This document shows, piece by piece, positions 34,219-43,964 of a DNA stretch of 64,000 nucleotides (the first letter of the stretch is position 1; every line of letters begins with the position of its first letter). Made by a program: the position numbers and the translations under genes. The notes beneath the pieces were generated by a model. It saw nothing but the letters and a program-made list of their open reading frames with translations, searched no databases and was not told where the DNA came from. The stretch is from Rhizobium sullae (GTDB lineage Bacteria; Pseudomonadota; Alphaproteobacteria; Rhizobiales; Rhizobiaceae), in contig NZ_FWER01000012.1 of the NCBI RefSeq assembly GCF_900169785.1, positions 482 through 64,481 of the forward strand, written 5' to 3'.

Positions 34219-34992
34219 TCAGGCGACGTTGCGCTCCGGCTCTTGCTGGACAGCCTGCTGCTTCACGCCGAGATAAAGAACGGAGCGGAGACCGATGCCG
34301 TAGGTATCGCAAACCTCGGGCGTCAGGAATTCGGTGACCGGAACTTCCTGCACGGCAAGGCCTGCCCGCCGGATCACGTCTATGAACCCCGGTTTCGAGA
34401 AGATGCGCACATGGTCGTCCTGGCCGAAATGCTGCCAGCGGCCTTCCGGCGTCGTCACTTCGGGGTTTTCATAATTGTCCTCGATCGACAGGCAGATCGG
34501 CGCCATCAGGATAGCGATGCTGTCCTGCTTCAGAACACGCCGGATTTCAGCGGTGGCGCGCACCGGATCGTCGACGTGTTCGAGCACGTGCGAGCAGAGA
34601 ACGAAATCGAAGGTCTCGTCCGCATAAGGCAGATTGTGGATGTCCGCCTTGTCGTCCGCTTCCGGCATATACATGTCGCAACTGCGGTAGAAGATATGCG
34701 GGTGGGTTTTCAACCAAAAGCTTAAAGAGCGGCCGGGGGCGATATCCAGGAACCGGAACGGCTGCGCCTGATTGAGGCGCTGAAACACCGGCGTCAGGAA
34801 CAGAGCGTAGAGCCTGTCACGGTCGCTCGAGTGACAATTGGGGCAGCTATAGGCTTGATGGTTGATGGTTTCGAATTCATCGATCCGATAGGGAAAGCCG
34901 TGTTCGGTCGCCTTATCGACATAATAACGCGGAAGCGGCACGAAATGCGGAATCCTGCTGCGGCAAATGGGGCAAGAGTGGAATAGAGCCAT
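34219..34992 (-). CDS. Class I SAM-dependent methyltransferase with zinc-ribbon-like start
   Basis: The 257-residue product starts MALFHSCPICRSRIPHFVPL. An N-terminal CPIC and a second CPNC (YSCPNCHSSDRDRLY) could bind zinc. The methyltransferase domain follows, with a degenerate motif I (FRFLDIAPGRSLSFWL), the acidic residue in CDMYMP and the post-I segment FDFVLCSHVLEHVDDPVRA. The substrate is unknown; similar proteins occur in polysaccharide or lipid modification loci. The ATG at 34992 follows GAGGAATACA. It stands alone between a terminator and the next gene on the same strand (stop at 35154). Confidence 0.8.
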   Translation of the reverse strand: MALFHSCPICRSRIPHFVPLPRYYVDKATEHGFPYRIDEFETINHQAYSCPNCHSSDRDRLYALFLTPVFQRLNQAQPFRFLDIAPGRSLSFWLKTHPHIFYRSCDMYMPEADDKADIHNLPYADETFDFVLCSHVLEHVDDPVRATAEIRRVLKQDSIAILMAPICLSIEDNYENPEVTTPEGRWQHFGQDDHVRIFSKPGFIDVIRRAGLAVQEVPVTEFLTPEVCDTYGIGLRSVLYLGVKQQAVQQEPERNVA

Positions 34993-35153
34993 TGTATTCC
35001 TCGTAGGGACCGTACAACGCGCAATCAACGCCACATCAGGATGCGCAGTCTCGGGGCCGGGTTTCGGTCAGACGACAGTTCTGCGATCCCGGAGACTCAT
35101 ACTCGGCCAGGATCGGCTCTATCTTGTGCACCGATGCTGGTCCGAAGCTGACG

Positions 35154-36152
35154 TTAAACAATCAGCATGATCTTGCCGATATGGCTGCTCGTTTCCATCA
35201 GCCTGTGCGCTTCAACGACATCCTCGAAGGCGAAGGTCTTGTGGATGACGGGGGCGACCTTGCCGGTTTCGAGGAGCGGCCAGACCTGGGAGAGTAGATC
35301 GTCGCGGATGGCGCGTTTTTCCTCCGCCGTACGCGGACGCATTAACGAGCCTGTGACGGTCAGGTGCTTGACCATGACCGGCGCGAGGTTGACCCTTTCG
35401 GCCACGGCCCCGCCGAGCAAGGCGATGATCGACAGGCAGCCGTCCCTGGCAAGCGAAGCGAGGTTCTTTTCGAAATAGGCAGCACCGATCATGTCAAGCA
35501 CGACATCGACGCCATGGCCGCCGGTTTCGGCCTTAATAACGTCGGCGAAATCCTCGCTCTTGTAATTGATCGCCCGCTTCGCGCCGAGCTTTTCGCAGGC
35601 ATCGCATTTCTCCGCCGCGCCTGCGGTCGCATAGACCTCGGCGCCGAAGGCACGGGCGAGCTGGATCGCCGTGGTGCCGATGCCGCTGGAACCCCCGTGG
35701 ATGAGGACGCTTTCGCCCTCCGTCAGCCCGGCCATCTGGAAAAGGTTCGCCCAGACGGTGAAGAAGGTTTCCGGCAGGGCTGCGGCTTTCACCGCATCAT
35801 AGCCCTTCGGAAAGGGCAAAACCTGGCCTGCGGGCAGCAGGCAATATTCGGCATAGGCGCCGCCATTGGCGAGGCCGCAGACCTTGTCGCCGACCGCGTA
35901 TCCGGCAACGCCCGGACCGATGGCCGCCACTTCGCCGGAAAGCTCCAGTCCGAGAATGGGGCTTGCCTCCTTCGGTGGCGGGTATGTTCCCTGGCGCTGC
36001 GCCACATCCGGACGGTTGATGCCGATCGCCTGCGCGCGGACCAGGATCTGCCCCGCGTCGGGCACCGGAACAGGTCCGGTCGCAATCCTCATGGCTTCCG
36101 GCGCGCCGAAGCTCGGCAGATCGACGAAACGCATGTTCGCTGGCAGGGGCAT
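35154..36152 (-). CDS. NAD(P)H quinone oxidoreductase, zinc-independent MDR family
   Basis: This 332-residue medium-chain dehydrogenase/reductase is of the quinone oxidoreductase (QOR/PIG3) type. It has [20 protein letters not shown], the GLELSGEV segment, the nucleotide-binding [20 protein letters not shown], and lacks the zinc-ligand pattern of alcohol dehydrogenases. The ATG at 36152 follows GAGGAGACCGGTC. It likely reduces quinones or enones with NADPH in the cytoplasm. It is 77 bp from the EAL-GGDEF gene upstream on the same strand, so co-transcription is possible. Confidence 0.87.
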   Translation of the reverse strand: MPLPANMRFVDLPSFGAPEAMRIATGPVPVPDAGQILVRAQAIGINRPDVAQRQGTYPPPKEASPILGLELSGEVAAIGPGVAGYAVGDKVCGLANGGAYAEYCLLPAGQVLPFPKGYDAVKAAALPETFFTVWANLFQMAGLTEGESVLIHGGSSGIGTTAIQLARAFGAEVYATAGAAEKCDACEKLGAKRAINYKSEDFADVIKAETGGHGVDVVLDMIGAAYFEKNLASLARDGCLSIIALLGGAVAERVNLAPVMVKHLTVTGSLMRPRTAEEKRAIRDDLLSQVWPLLETGKVAPVIHKTFAFEDVVEAHRLMETSSHIGKIMLIV

Positions 36153-36229
36153 GACCGGTCTCCTCATTCCGAAAGCACAGGAGATAATTCAGCCTCCGGT
36201 GCTTGGGAAGGCGAGAAGTGCCAGAGGCG

Positions 36230-38035
36230 TCAATTCGCCTCGCCCAGCGGATGGAAGATCAGCCCGTCGGCGCTATCCTTCGCTTCGGCCTTGATATGGG
36301 CGATTTCGGCGCTGACCCGATTGATATCGTCGATCACCAGACCTTCCGGCAGTTCAAGCACGCCGATCGAGCAACGCATCAACGGGAAAAGCGCTTCCGT
36401 GCCGGCGCGGTCGTGACCACGGATGCGGCCGGCAGCACGGTCTTCGTCGGAGTAGAGATCGAGCACATCGTCGTGGAAATCGCTGATGAGCCGGTTGAGG
36501 ATTTCGGTCAGCTCTTCCTTCGTCCAGCCGACGACGCCGATAAAGAAATCGTCGCCGCCGACATGGCCGAGGAAATGACGCTCAGCGAAGAAGTAACGGC
36601 GCATCAGCGCGGCAAAGAGCGAGATCGCATGATCGCCGAGATGGAAACCGTAGGCATCGTTGAAGGGCTTGAAGTTGTCGAAGTCGCAATAGCAGAAATG
36701 CCGCACCTCGTCGCCGTCGCGCCCGCACTGGCGCATAAAATCGCGGATGGCGCGGTTGCCCGGCAGGCTGGTCAGCGGGTTCTGGTCCTGCGCGGTTTTC
36801 AGCTGCTTCTCGTTGATGACCTTGATGAGCGAGGCGGCGGAGACGACGCCGGCATAGCGCATGTTGTCCGTTAGGATCAGGCAGTTGCTCCCTTCCATAT
36901 TGGCGAAGATCGTCATCAGCCGTTCGGCGTCGGAATCGAGGCCGACGATTGGCGCCATTTCGACGAAGTGCGAGATCGTGCGCCCATAGACCTTGTTCTT
37001 CAGGAGATCGCGGCCGAAGGGCTGGTAGATATATTCCTTGAGATGATGCTCGTGGATGATGCCGCGCGGTTCGCCGTTGGCGTTCAGCACCGGGAAGTAG
37101 GCCTGGCGCGGATTGCGGTGGAAGAGTTCGAAGACCGTGTCGATGCTGTCGTTCTCATAGACGGTCGGCAGCACCTCGATCTGCTTGCGGATGAGGATTT
37201 CATCGAGCGATTGCGTGTTGTGCTTGCTCTTGCCGAGATCCTGCAGATGCGGGAACGAGGACACAAGTTCGGACGTATGCGGCGTCGGCCGGGCAATGAA
37301 CCAGCCCTGGACGAGATCGACGCCATATTCGCGGCAGGCGAGGAATTCCGCTTCGGATTCGATGCCCTCCGCGATCACCCGGGTGCCGAGCACATGGGCG
37401 ATGTTGACGATATTCTTCAACAGGTGGCGCTTGCGCGGCTTGCGGTCGATGTCGGCGACGAAGTGGCGGTCGATCTTGAGGTAATCGACGGCATAGTCGC
37501 AAAGCAGCTTCATTTCGCCGTGACCGACGCCGAAGTCGTCGATCGCAAGCTTGAAGCCGGTCTTGCGGAGCTTGGAGACCAGGGCCTCGAATTCCGGCAC
37601 GCTGGTATTGTCGAAACGCTCGGAGAATTCGAAGCAGACCGACGACGGCGGGATGTTGGCGGCCTTCAGGTGGTGGAGCAGGGTTTCAATCAGGCGATCG
37701 CCGTGCGGGATCAGGCGAACGTCGAGATTAAGGAAAAGCGTCGAGCCCGAATAATTGCCGAGTGTCGCGAACTTGGCGAGCGCACGGCTGGCGACCATCT
37801 GTTCCAGCTGCAGCAATTGGCCTGCTCGATGCGCCTCATCAAGGATTTCAACAGGGGAATCGAAGCCGATGCGCTCCTGCCCGCGCATCAGGGACTCGTA
37901 CCCGAAAACCGTGCCCGTACCCGCTTCGACGATCGGCTGGAAAGCATTTTCGATGACGAGCTTCGCAAGCGTCACGATCTGATCGCTGGCATAACGGCGC
38001 AATACGCCCGGTTCGACGGCGGCAGCCAAAGACAT
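36230..38035 (-). CDS. EAL-CBS-GGDEF cyclic-di-GMP protein
   Basis: The 601-residue soluble protein has the order EAL (about 20-265), a CBS-like sensory pair (about 285-410) and GGDEF (about 430-595). In the EAL domain the catalytic set looks intact: ESLMR (Glu47), LFLNLD, FEFSE, IDDFGVGHGE, LKIDR and AEGIES. The GGDEF motif is GGDDF with no RxxD inhibitory site just before it. It may therefore both break and make c-di-GMP, or use GGDEF as a GTP sensor. The ATG at 38035 follows GGAGAATTTGGC. EAL-first order with an internal CBS module is less common than GGDEF-EAL fusions. There are no TM helices. Confidence 0.88.
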   Translation of the reverse strand: MSLAAAVEPGVLRRYASDQIVTLAKLVIENAFQPIVEAGTGTVFGYESLMRGQERIGFDSPVEILDEAHRAGQLLQLEQMVASRALAKFATLGNYSGSTLFLNLDVRLIPHGDRLIETLLHHLKAANIPPSSVCFEFSERFDNTSVPEFEALVSKLRKTGFKLAIDDFGVGHGEMKLLCDYAVDYLKIDRHFVADIDRKPRKRHLLKNIVNIAHVLGTRVIAEGIESEAEFLACREYGVDLVQGWFIARPTPHTSELVSSFPHLQDLGKSKHNTQSLDEILIRKQIEVLPTVYENDSIDTVFELFHRNPRQAYFPVLNANGEPRGIIHEHHLKEYIYQPFGRDLLKNKVYGRTISHFVEMAPIVGLDSDAERLMTIFANMEGSNCLILTDNMRYAGVVSAASLIKVINEKQLKTAQDQNPLTSLPGNRAIRDFMRQCGRDGDEVRHFCYCDFDNFKPFNDAYGFHLGDHAISLFAALMRRYFFAERHFLGHVGGDDFFIGVVGWTKEELTEILNRLISDFHDDVLDLYSDEDRAAGRIRGHDRAGTEALFPLMRCSIGVLELPEGLVIDDINRVSAEIAHIKAEAKDSADGLIFHPLGEAN

Positions 38036-38180
38036 GCCAAATTCTCCACTGTGAAGTCTTCTTTTTCGCAGCGAAGATGATGACAAAGGGTCAATGAACC
38101 CTTTCGCGAATATGAAACTTTTGTGAAAGCTTCGGACCGGAGCGCGTCAGCGTCCCGATCCATTCCGATCAAAGGCTTAG

Positions 38181-38423
38181 TCAGGCTGAACGGCGACGTT
38201 CCGCTTCGTGATCGGCAAACATATCTGCAACGCAGCGGCTTCCACTCGCGCGGTCCTCGTCATTCAGAACGTCGTCGCGATATTCTGCGAGCTTGCGGGC
38301 AGCATCCCATAGGCGCAGCGCCTCACGGACGACTTCGCTGCTCGATGCATAGCCACCATGATCGACGGCTTCGCGGATGCCTGCTGCCTGAACCGGTGAT
38401 ATGGAAACTGTGACCATCGGCAT
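38181..38423 (-). CDS. ParD/CopG-family antitoxin without adjacent toxin
   Basis: This 80-residue ribbon-helix-helix protein starts MPMVTVSISPVQAAGIREAV. The RHH part GGYASSSEVVREALRLWDAA is typical of ParD antitoxins, and the C-terminal tail (EDRASGSRCVADMFADHEAE) would bind a toxin. AAGGGAGGAAGTTC precedes the ATG at 38423. A ParE gene should follow on the minus strand, but the 145 bp down to the EAL gene hold no such frame. It may be an orphan antitoxin whose toxin has been lost. Confidence 0.78.
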   Translation of the reverse strand: MPMVTVSISPVQAAGIREAVDHGGYASSSEVVREALRLWDAARKLAEYRDDVLNDEDRASGSRCVADMFADHEAERRRSA

Positions 38424-38603
38424 GAACTTCCTCCCTTCGTTTTTCTTTTGGGGCAGAACCTGCCCTACGCGGGATGCATGACCACTCATGACATCTGTTC
38501 CGGCAATGTCATCTGCCGGCGCCTTGGTATCTTTTGAATTTTAGTCCCGCCTCACATGCTTGTCAAAAAAGAAACATTCCGTGAGCACAGCCTGTGGACA
38601 GCC

Positions 38604-39158
38604 TCATTGCACGCTTCGAAGGCCGATGCCGAAAGCAATCATCGTCCAGCCCTGGAGAATGAGATCGACCGCCAGGAAAAGACCCAGGACCCAGAGGCTG
38701 TTTACCGGCCAGCCGAGCGCGATCACGAAGCCTGCAAGCGCGGTAACAACGCCGCTTACGACGATCCAGCCCCATCCCTTGAGTGGCTTCATGCGGCGGC
38801 CGATAAAGACGCGGAAAACACCGGCGACCAGCAGAGCGACGGCGAGAAAGAGCGTCAGCGCGGCCGAGGTGAGGATCGGATTAATGAAGGCGAATATGCC
38901 TGCGAGCACGTAAAGCACGCCGCTCAGCGCCCAGAAGAGGATGTGCTCCCAGCCGCGCACCTGAAAGGCGTGGATGAGATAGATGATCCCGCCGAACAGC
39001 ATCAGCATTCCCACGTAATAGACCGATACCACCGTGGCGAGAAGCAGATTCCCGATCGCAATCAGGCCGCAGATCAACAGCAGTACGCCGAGGCCTACGA
39101 ACCAGATCCACTTCGACTGCAGTGACGAGGATGGTACTCCATCGAAGACGCCAGCCAT
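38604..39158 (-). CDS. HdeD-like membrane protein (DUF308)
   Basis: The 184-residue integral membrane protein has six TM helices, arranged as three repeated pairs (WIWFVGLGVLLLICGLIAIG; VSVYYVGMLMLFGGIIYLIH; VLYVLAGIFAFINP and so on), the pattern of the HdeD/DUF308 family. Enterobacterial HdeD helps acid resistance at high density; the role in rhizobia is unknown. AGGAGGTGTGTC precedes the ATG at 39158. It is divergent from betI with about 140 bp between them. Confidence 0.85.
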   Translation of the reverse strand: MAGVFDGVPSSSLQSKWIWFVGLGVLLLICGLIAIGNLLLATVVSVYYVGMLMLFGGIIYLIHAFQVRGWEHILFWALSGVLYVLAGIFAFINPILTSAALTLFLAVALLVAGVFRVFIGRRMKPLKGWGWIVVSGVVTALAGFVIALGWPVNSLWVLGLFLAVDLILQGWTMIAFGIGLRSVQ

Positions 39159-39243
39159 GACACACCTCCTGATCGCCGTTGATATGCTGCAGAATCGCGC
39201 ACAGGAAAGGTTGAGGCCTCTCAAACTCTCTAAAAGATTTTTA

Positions 39244-39263
39244 TTGATTGATCAGTCAATCAA
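39244..39263 (+). promoter_or_regulatory. BetI operator
   Basis: TTGATTGA-N4-TCAATCAA is a dyad with eight-base arms located 37-56 bases before the betI start. It overlaps AT-rich promoter text and fits a TetR-family operator used for autoregulation of the bet genes. Confidence 0.7.
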
Positions 39264-39299
39264 AAATAAGATGCATCGAACTACCGGGAGCTGGCCGTC

Positions 39300-39887
39300 A
39301 TGCCGAAAGTCGGAATGGAACCTCTGCGCCGCAAGGCGCTCGTCGACGCTGCGCTGCGCGTGATCGGGGATCATGGCTCGCTGAGCGTCACCATGTCCGA
39401 GATCGCGCGCCAGGCCGGCGTTTCCCCTGCCCTTGCGCATCACTATTTCGGCAGCAAGGAACAGCTTCTGATCGAGACGATCCGTTCGCTGCTCAGGCAG
39501 TTGCACGACGACACGGTAACGGCGCTGAAAGCGGCAAGGACACCGCGCGAGAAGCTCTCGACCGTCATCCGCGTCAGCTTCCAAGCCGATCAGTTCGCGC
39601 CGGAAACGATCGCCGCATGGCTCGCCTTCTATGCCGAGGCGCAGCGCTCGGAAGAGACGCGCCGCTTCCTCGTCATCTATGCCCGCCGGCTGCGTTCGAA
39701 CCTGCTTGCCAACCTCAAGGCGCTGTGCCCGCGAGATGCCGCGGAACGCATCGCCGAAGGCGCGGCTGCGATGATCGACGGGCTCTATATCCGTCAAAGT
39801 CTGAAATCGGCACCGATCAGCATCGAGGCTTCGATCGGACTGACGGAGGATTATGTGACGATGCAATTGGACAGGGTGAAGGAATGA
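39300..39887 (+). CDS. betI: BetI, TetR-family repressor of choline genes
   Basis: This 195-residue TetR-type repressor starts MPKVGMEPLRRKALVDAALR. The helix-turn-helix is at about 28-52 (VTMSEIARQAGVSPALAHHY FGSKEQLL). The ligand domain matches BetI (FAPETIAAWLAFYAEAQRSE). In bacteria BetI releases its operator when choline is present. It is the first gene of the betI-betB-betA run. The ATG follows GGGAGCTGGCCGTC. Confidence 0.93.
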   Translation: MPKVGMEPLRRKALVDAALRVIGDHGSLSVTMSEIARQAGVSPALAHHYFGSKEQLLIETIRSLLRQLHDDTVTALKAARTPREKLSTVIRVSFQADQFAPETIAAWLAFYAEAQRSEETRRFLVIYARRLRSNLLANLKALCPRDAAERIAEGAAAMIDGLYIRQSLKSAPISIEASIGLTEDYVTMQLDRVKE

Positions 39888-39899
39888 CGTTGCGTCCTT

Positions 39900-40012
39900 C
39901 AAAGCCCCTCATCCGGCCTGCCGGCCACTTTCTCCCCGTTTTGACGGGGAGAAGGAGAGTCGCCCGCAGCGTCCCAGTCCCCGCTCGCGGGGAGAGGGTT
40001 AGGGTGAGGGGC
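39900..40012. repeat. RIME-like element between betI and betB
   Basis: The segment reads CCCCTCATCCGGCCTGCCGG, then the hairpin TCTCCCCGT (39931-39939) / ACGGGGAGA (39944-39952), and ends GGGTTAGGGTGAGGGGC. This closely follows published Rhizobium intergenic mosaic elements. It starts about 10 bases after the betI stop and would sit inside the bet transcript. Confidence 0.75.
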
Positions 40013-40065
40013 AGATGCATGTCGCAGCCTCGCCTTACAAAAACGCCAAACCGAGGACCGAACCC

Positions 40066-41529
40066 ATGAAAGCCCAGCCGAAAGCGTCGCACTTTATCGA
40101 CGGCGAATATGTCGAGGACGAAGCAGGCAGCGTCATCGAGAGCATCTATCCGGCCACCGGCGAAGTGATCGCGCGGCTGCATGCGGCAACACCTGCCATT
40201 GTCGAGAAGGCGATCGCGGCTGCCAAGCGCGCGCAGCCGGAATGGGCGGCGATGAGCCCGACGGCACGCGGCCGCATCCTGAAGCGCGCTGCCGAGATCA
40301 TGCGCGAGAAGAATCGCGAGCTTTCCGAACTCGAAACACTCGACACCGGCAAGCCGATCCAGGAAACCATCGTCGCCGACCCAACCTCCGGCGCCGACAG
40401 CTTCGAGTTCTTCGGCGGCATTGCGGCGGCCGGCCTCAACGGCTCCTATATCCCGCTCGGCGGCGATTTTGCCTATACGAAGCGCGTGCCGCTCGGTGTC
40501 TGCGTCGGCATCGGCGCCTGGAACTATCCGCAGCAGATCGCCTGCTGGAAAGGGGCGCCTGCGCTGATCGCCGGCAATGCGATGGTCTTCAAGCCGTCGG
40601 AAAATACACCGCTCGGCGCGCTGAAGATCGCCGAAATCCTCCACGAGGCAGGCCTGCCGAGTGGCCTTTTCAACGTGATCCAGGGCGACCGCGACACCGG
40701 ACCGCTCCTTGTCAATCATCCGGACGTGGCGAAGGTGTCGCTCACCGGCTCGGTGCCGACTGGCCGCAAGGTCGCCGCCTCTGCCGCCAGCCATCTCAAG
40801 CATGTAACGATGGAACTCGGCGGCAAGTCGCCGCTGATCGTCTTCGACGATGCCGATCTCGACAGCGCCGTCGGCGGCGCGATGCTCGGCAATTTTTACT
40901 CCACCGGCCAGGTCTGCTCGAACGGCACGCGCGTCTTCGTACAGAGGAAGATCAAGGGCGAATTCCTGAAGCGGCTGAAGGTCCGCACCGAGGCGATCCT
41001 GATCGGCGATCCGATGGACGAGGCAACGCAGCTTGGCCCGATGGTTTCCTTCGACCAGCGGCAGAAGGTGTTGAGCTACATCGACAAGGGCAAGTCCGAG
41101 GGGGCGACGCTCGTCACCGGCGGCGGCATTCCGAACAACGTTTCGGGCGAAGGCTATTACGTCCAGCCGACCGTCTTTGCCGACGTGACCGACGGGATGA
41201 CGATCGCCCGCGAGGAGATCTTCGGGCCGGTGATGTGCGTGTTGGACTTCGACGACGAGGCAGAGGTGATCGGCCGTGCTAACGCCTCCGAATTCGGCCT
41301 TTCCGGCGGCGTCTTCACCGCCGACCTGACGCGCGCCCACCGCGTCGTCGACCAGCTCGAAGCCGGTACGCTGTGGATCAACACCTACAACCTCTGCCCG
41401 GTCGAGATCCCATTCGGCGGTTCGAAACAATCGGGCTTCGGACGGGAGAATTCGATTGCGGCGCTGGAGCATTATTCGGAGCTGAAGACGGTTTACGTGG
41501 GCATGGGGCCGGTGGTGGCGCCTTATTGA
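40066..41529 (+). CDS. betB: Betaine aldehyde dehydrogenase
   Basis: This 487-residue NAD-dependent aldehyde dehydrogenase oxidises betaine aldehyde to glycine betaine. Typical elements are [20 protein letters not shown] (cofactor-binding), [26 protein letters not shown], the general base region [12 protein letters not shown] and the catalytic Cys in [13 protein letters not shown]. The end [20 protein letters not shown] is BetB-like. The ATG at 40066 follows CCGAGGACCGAACCC. It lies between betI and betA; betC is not present between them. Confidence 0.95.
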   Translation: MKAQPKASHFIDGEYVEDEAGSVIESIYPATGEVIARLHAATPAIVEKAIAAAKRAQPEWAAMSPTARGRILKRAAEIMREKNRELSELETLDTGKPIQETIVADPTSGADSFEFFGGIAAAGLNGSYIPLGGDFAYTKRVPLGVCVGIGAWNYPQQIACWKGAPALIAGNAMVFKPSENTPLGALKIAEILHEAGLPSGLFNVIQGDRDTGPLLVNHPDVAKVSLTGSVPTGRKVAASAASHLKHVTMELGGKSPLIVFDDADLDSAVGGAMLGNFYSTGQVCSNGTRVFVQRKIKGEFLKRLKVRTEAILIGDPMDEATQLGPMVSFDQRQKVLSYIDKGKSEGATLVTGGGIPNNVSGEGYYVQPTVFADVTDGMTIAREEIFGPVMCVLDFDDEAEVIGRANASEFGLSGGVFTADLTRAHRVVDQLEAGTLWINTYNLCPVEIPFGGSKQSGFGRENSIAALEHYSELKTVYVGMGPVVAPY

Positions 41530-41677
41530 TCGCGGGTTAAGAAGACCCCTCCAGCACCGCTTTCAACCCCAAGCGCCTTCAGAGTATTCGGCGCGCTGCT
41601 TTCAGGCAGGACGATTCAGCAGGTTGAGCCACTCCCCCGTGTTGGGGAGGGGAAGAGACAAATACCGAGGGTACATC

Positions 41678-43327
41678 ATGCAAGCAGACTTCGTCATCAT
41701 CGGCTCCGGCTCGGCAGGCTCAGCGCTTGCCTACCGTCTCTCGGAAGACGGCAAGCACACCGTGATCGTCATCGAGGCGGGCGGCAGCGATTTCGGGCCG
41801 TTCATCCAGATGCCGGCGGCACTCGCCTGGCCGATGAGCATGAAGCGCTACAACTGGGGCTACCTCTCCGAACCGGAGCCTGCCCTCAACGACCGGCGCA
41901 TCACCGCGCCGCGCGGCAAGGTGATCGGCGGCTCCTCCTCGATCAACGGCATGGTCTATGTGCGCGGCCATGCCGAGGACTATAACCGCTGGGAGGAGCT
42001 CGGCGCCAACGGCTGGGCCTATGCCGACGTGCTGCCCTACTTCAAGCGCATGGAGCATTCGCACGGCGGCGAGGAAGGCTGGCGCGGCACCGACGGCCCG
42101 CTGCACGTGCAGCGCGGCGGCTTCCGCAATCCGCTGTTCCACGCGTTCATCGAGGCGGGCAAGCAGGCGGGCTTTGAGGCGACGGACGACTACAACGGCT
42201 CGAAGCAGGAAGGCTTCGGTCTAATGGAGCAAACCATCTTCCGCGGCCGCCGCTGGTCGGCGGCGAGCGCCTATCTGAAGCCCGCGCTGCGGCGGCCGAA
42301 TGTCGACATCGCCTACGGCCTGGCGCGCAAGATCGTCATCGAAAACGGCCGCGCCACCGGCGTCGAGATCGCGCGCGGCGGCAAGACCGAGATCATCAAG
42401 GCGAACCGCGAGGTGATCGTCTCTGCCTCCTCCTTCAACTCGCCGAAGCTTCTGATGCTTTCCGGCATCGGCCCAGGCGCGCATTTGCAGGAGCACGGTA
42501 TCGAGGTGAAGGCAGAGCGGCCGGGCGTCGGTGCCAACCTGCAGGACCATATGGAATTCTATTTCCAGCAAATCAGCACCAAGCCAGTCTCGCTCTATTC
42601 CTGGCTGCCCTGGTTCTGGCAGGGGGTCGCGGGCGCGCAATGGATGTTCGCGCGCTCGGGTCTCGGCACCTCCAACCAGTTCGAGGCCTGCGCCTTCCTG
42701 CGTTCGGCGCCCGGCATCAGGCAGCCGGACATCCAATATCACTTCCTGCCGGTGGCGATCAGCTATGACGGCAAGGCGGCGGCGAAGAGCCACGGCTTCC
42801 AGGTGCATGTCGGCTACAATCTGTCGAAGTCACGCGGCGCCGTCACCTTGCGCTCGCCCGATCCGAAGGCCGATCCCGTCATCCGCTTCAACTATATGAG
42901 CCATCCGGAAGACTGGGAGAAATTCCGCCACTGCGTGCGCCTCACGCGAGAGATCTTCGGCCAGCAGGCCTTCGATCCGTATCGCGGGGCGGAGATCCAG
43001 CCGGGCGAGAAAGTGCAGACGGACGACGAGATCGATGCGTTCCTGCGCGAGCATCTTGAAAGCGCATACCACCCCTGCGGCACTTGCAAGATGGGCGCCA
43101 AGGACGATCCGTTTGCTGTCGTCGATCCGGAAACCCGCGTCATCGGCGTCGATGGCCTGCGCGTTGCCGACTCGTCGATCTTCCCGCATATCACCTACGG
43201 CAACCTCAACGGCCCCTCGATCATGACCGGCGAAAAGGCGGCGGACCATATCCTCGGCAAGCAGCCGCTGCCGCGCTCGAACCAGGAGCCCTGGGCCAAT
43301 CCGCTCTGGGCATTGAGCGACCGGTGA
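41678..43327 (+). CDS. betA: Choline dehydrogenase
   Basis: The 549-residue GMC flavoenzyme oxidises choline to betaine aldehyde. It has the FAD-binding start [20 protein letters not shown], the GMC signature [20 protein letters not shown] and the C-terminal catalytic segment [12 protein letters not shown] followed by [18 protein letters not shown]. The ATG at 41678 follows CCGAGGGTACATC. The 148-bp gap after betB contains a small hairpin (CTCCCCCGTGTTGGGGAG, near 41633-41650) but no gene. With BetB it makes the osmoprotectant glycine betaine. Confidence 0.95.
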   Translation: MQADFVIIGSGSAGSALAYRLSEDGKHTVIVIEAGGSDFGPFIQMPAALAWPMSMKRYNWGYLSEPEPALNDRRITAPRGKVIGGSSSINGMVYVRGHAEDYNRWEELGANGWAYADVLPYFKRMEHSHGGEEGWRGTDGPLHVQRGGFRNPLFHAFIEAGKQAGFEATDDYNGSKQEGFGLMEQTIFRGRRWSAASAYLKPALRRPNVDIAYGLARKIVIENGRATGVEIARGGKTEIIKANREVIVSASSFNSPKLLMLSGIGPGAHLQEHGIEVKAERPGVGANLQDHMEFYFQQISTKPVSLYSWLPWFWQGVAGAQWMFARSGLGTSNQFEACAFLRSAPGIRQPDIQYHFLPVAISYDGKAAAKSHGFQVHVGYNLSKSRGAVTLRSPDPKADPVIRFNYMSHPEDWEKFRHCVRLTREIFGQQAFDPYRGAEIQPGEKVQTDDEIDAFLREHLESAYHPCGTCKMGAKDDPFAVVDPETRVIGVDGLRVADSSIFPHITYGNLNGPSIMTGEKAADHILGKQPLPRSNQEPWANPLWALSDR

Positions 43328-43330
43328 GGA

Positions 43331-43696
43331 TCAACGCAGATATGGGACGCGGATGCCAGGATTATCCGCCGGAAAGTCCTTGGTGTTGCGCGTCACCAGG
43401 AGCAGGGAATGGGTATCGGCGGTGGACCAGATGATCGCGTCCGGCAATTTGATCCGATGACGCTGCCTTAAGCAAACAGCGCCCTCCGCTATCGCACTGT
43501 CAACCGCAATGACCTGGAAGCTATTCAAGAAGCTTCGTGTCGCCGCCTCGACCTCGTGAGCAGCGCCAATCAAAACGTCCATCCACGTGATGATGCTGAT
43601 GGCGCGGCGTTCATAGCGATCAAGTTCGTCGCGGGCCTCCGGTATGGCGTTGAGATAGTCGATCAGGATGTTCGTATCGAAGAGCGCTTTCACCAT
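43331..43696 (-). CDS. vapC: VapC-type PIN-domain toxin
   Basis: This 121-residue PIN ribonuclease has acidic active-site positions at Asp7 (KALFDTNILIDYL), Asp40 (ITWMDVLIG, where many relatives have Glu), Asp86 (KLPDAIIWSTA) and the late NTKDF. VapC toxins cut tRNA or rRNA. It follows and overlaps its antitoxin gene (43690-43905) by seven bases, a normal vapBC arrangement. It ends four bases from the convergent betA stop. Confidence 0.88.
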   Translation of the reverse strand: MVKALFDTNILIDYLNAIPEARDELDRYERRAISIITWMDVLIGAAHEVEAATRSFLNSFQVIAVDSAIAEGAVCLRQRHRIKLPDAIIWSTADTHSLLLVTRNTKDFPADNPGIRVPYLR

Positions 43697-43905
43697 TCGT
43701 TTCGAACTTTATCCTGGTATTCAAGTCCGTCAATTTTTCTGTCGCCCCAAAGCCCGAAAGCCTCGTCTTGCCTGATACGTTCATGACGCGCCAGAAAATC
43801 GTTCACAGCTTTGCGGACTAGCGAGGCGCGCGACACGTTCTCGCTCTTCGCCATCTCATCCAGCGCCTTTAATTCTGCTTCGCCGATATCGATCAGGGTC
43901 CGCAC
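43690..43905 (-). CDS. vapB: VapB-type ribbon-helix-helix antitoxin
   Basis: Reading from GTG 43905, which follows CAGGAGAGTATATC, gives 71 residues. The N-terminal CopG-like RHH fold (RTLIDIGEAELKALDEMAKS then SRASLVRKAVNDFLARHE) is followed by a toxin-binding tail with DEAFGLWGDRKIDGLEYQDK. The longer reading to 43959 would place the start inside the probable operator, so I reject it. It represses its own promoter together with VapC, by analogy with the family. Confidence 0.85.
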   Translation of the reverse strand: MRTLIDIGEAELKALDEMAKSENVSRASLVRKAVNDFLARHERIRQDEAFGLWGDRKIDGLEYQDKVRNEW

Positions 43906-43921
43906 GATATACTCTCCTGCT

Positions 43922-43940
43922 GATATATGATATGTATATC
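43922..43940 (-). promoter_or_regulatory. Candidate VapBC operator
   Basis: GATATA-N7-TATATC is a six-base-arm dyad 17-35 bases upstream of the vapB start in an AT-rich stretch, suitable for RHH binding. It lies in the 59-bp gap after the ampR stop codon. Confidence 0.55.
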
Positions 43941-43964
43941 GAATAATTTCAGCGAGCAAGATTC

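Noticed and set aside
38036-38180. A ParE toxin downstream of the ParD-like gene
   Set aside because: The 145 bp hold no toxin-like frame; the only minus-strand reading overlaps the EAL gene start in another frame.
39817-41472. A 551-codon open frame on the minus strand
   Set aside because: It lies fully antisense to betB and the end of betI; the plus-strand frames encode unmistakable BetI and BetB.
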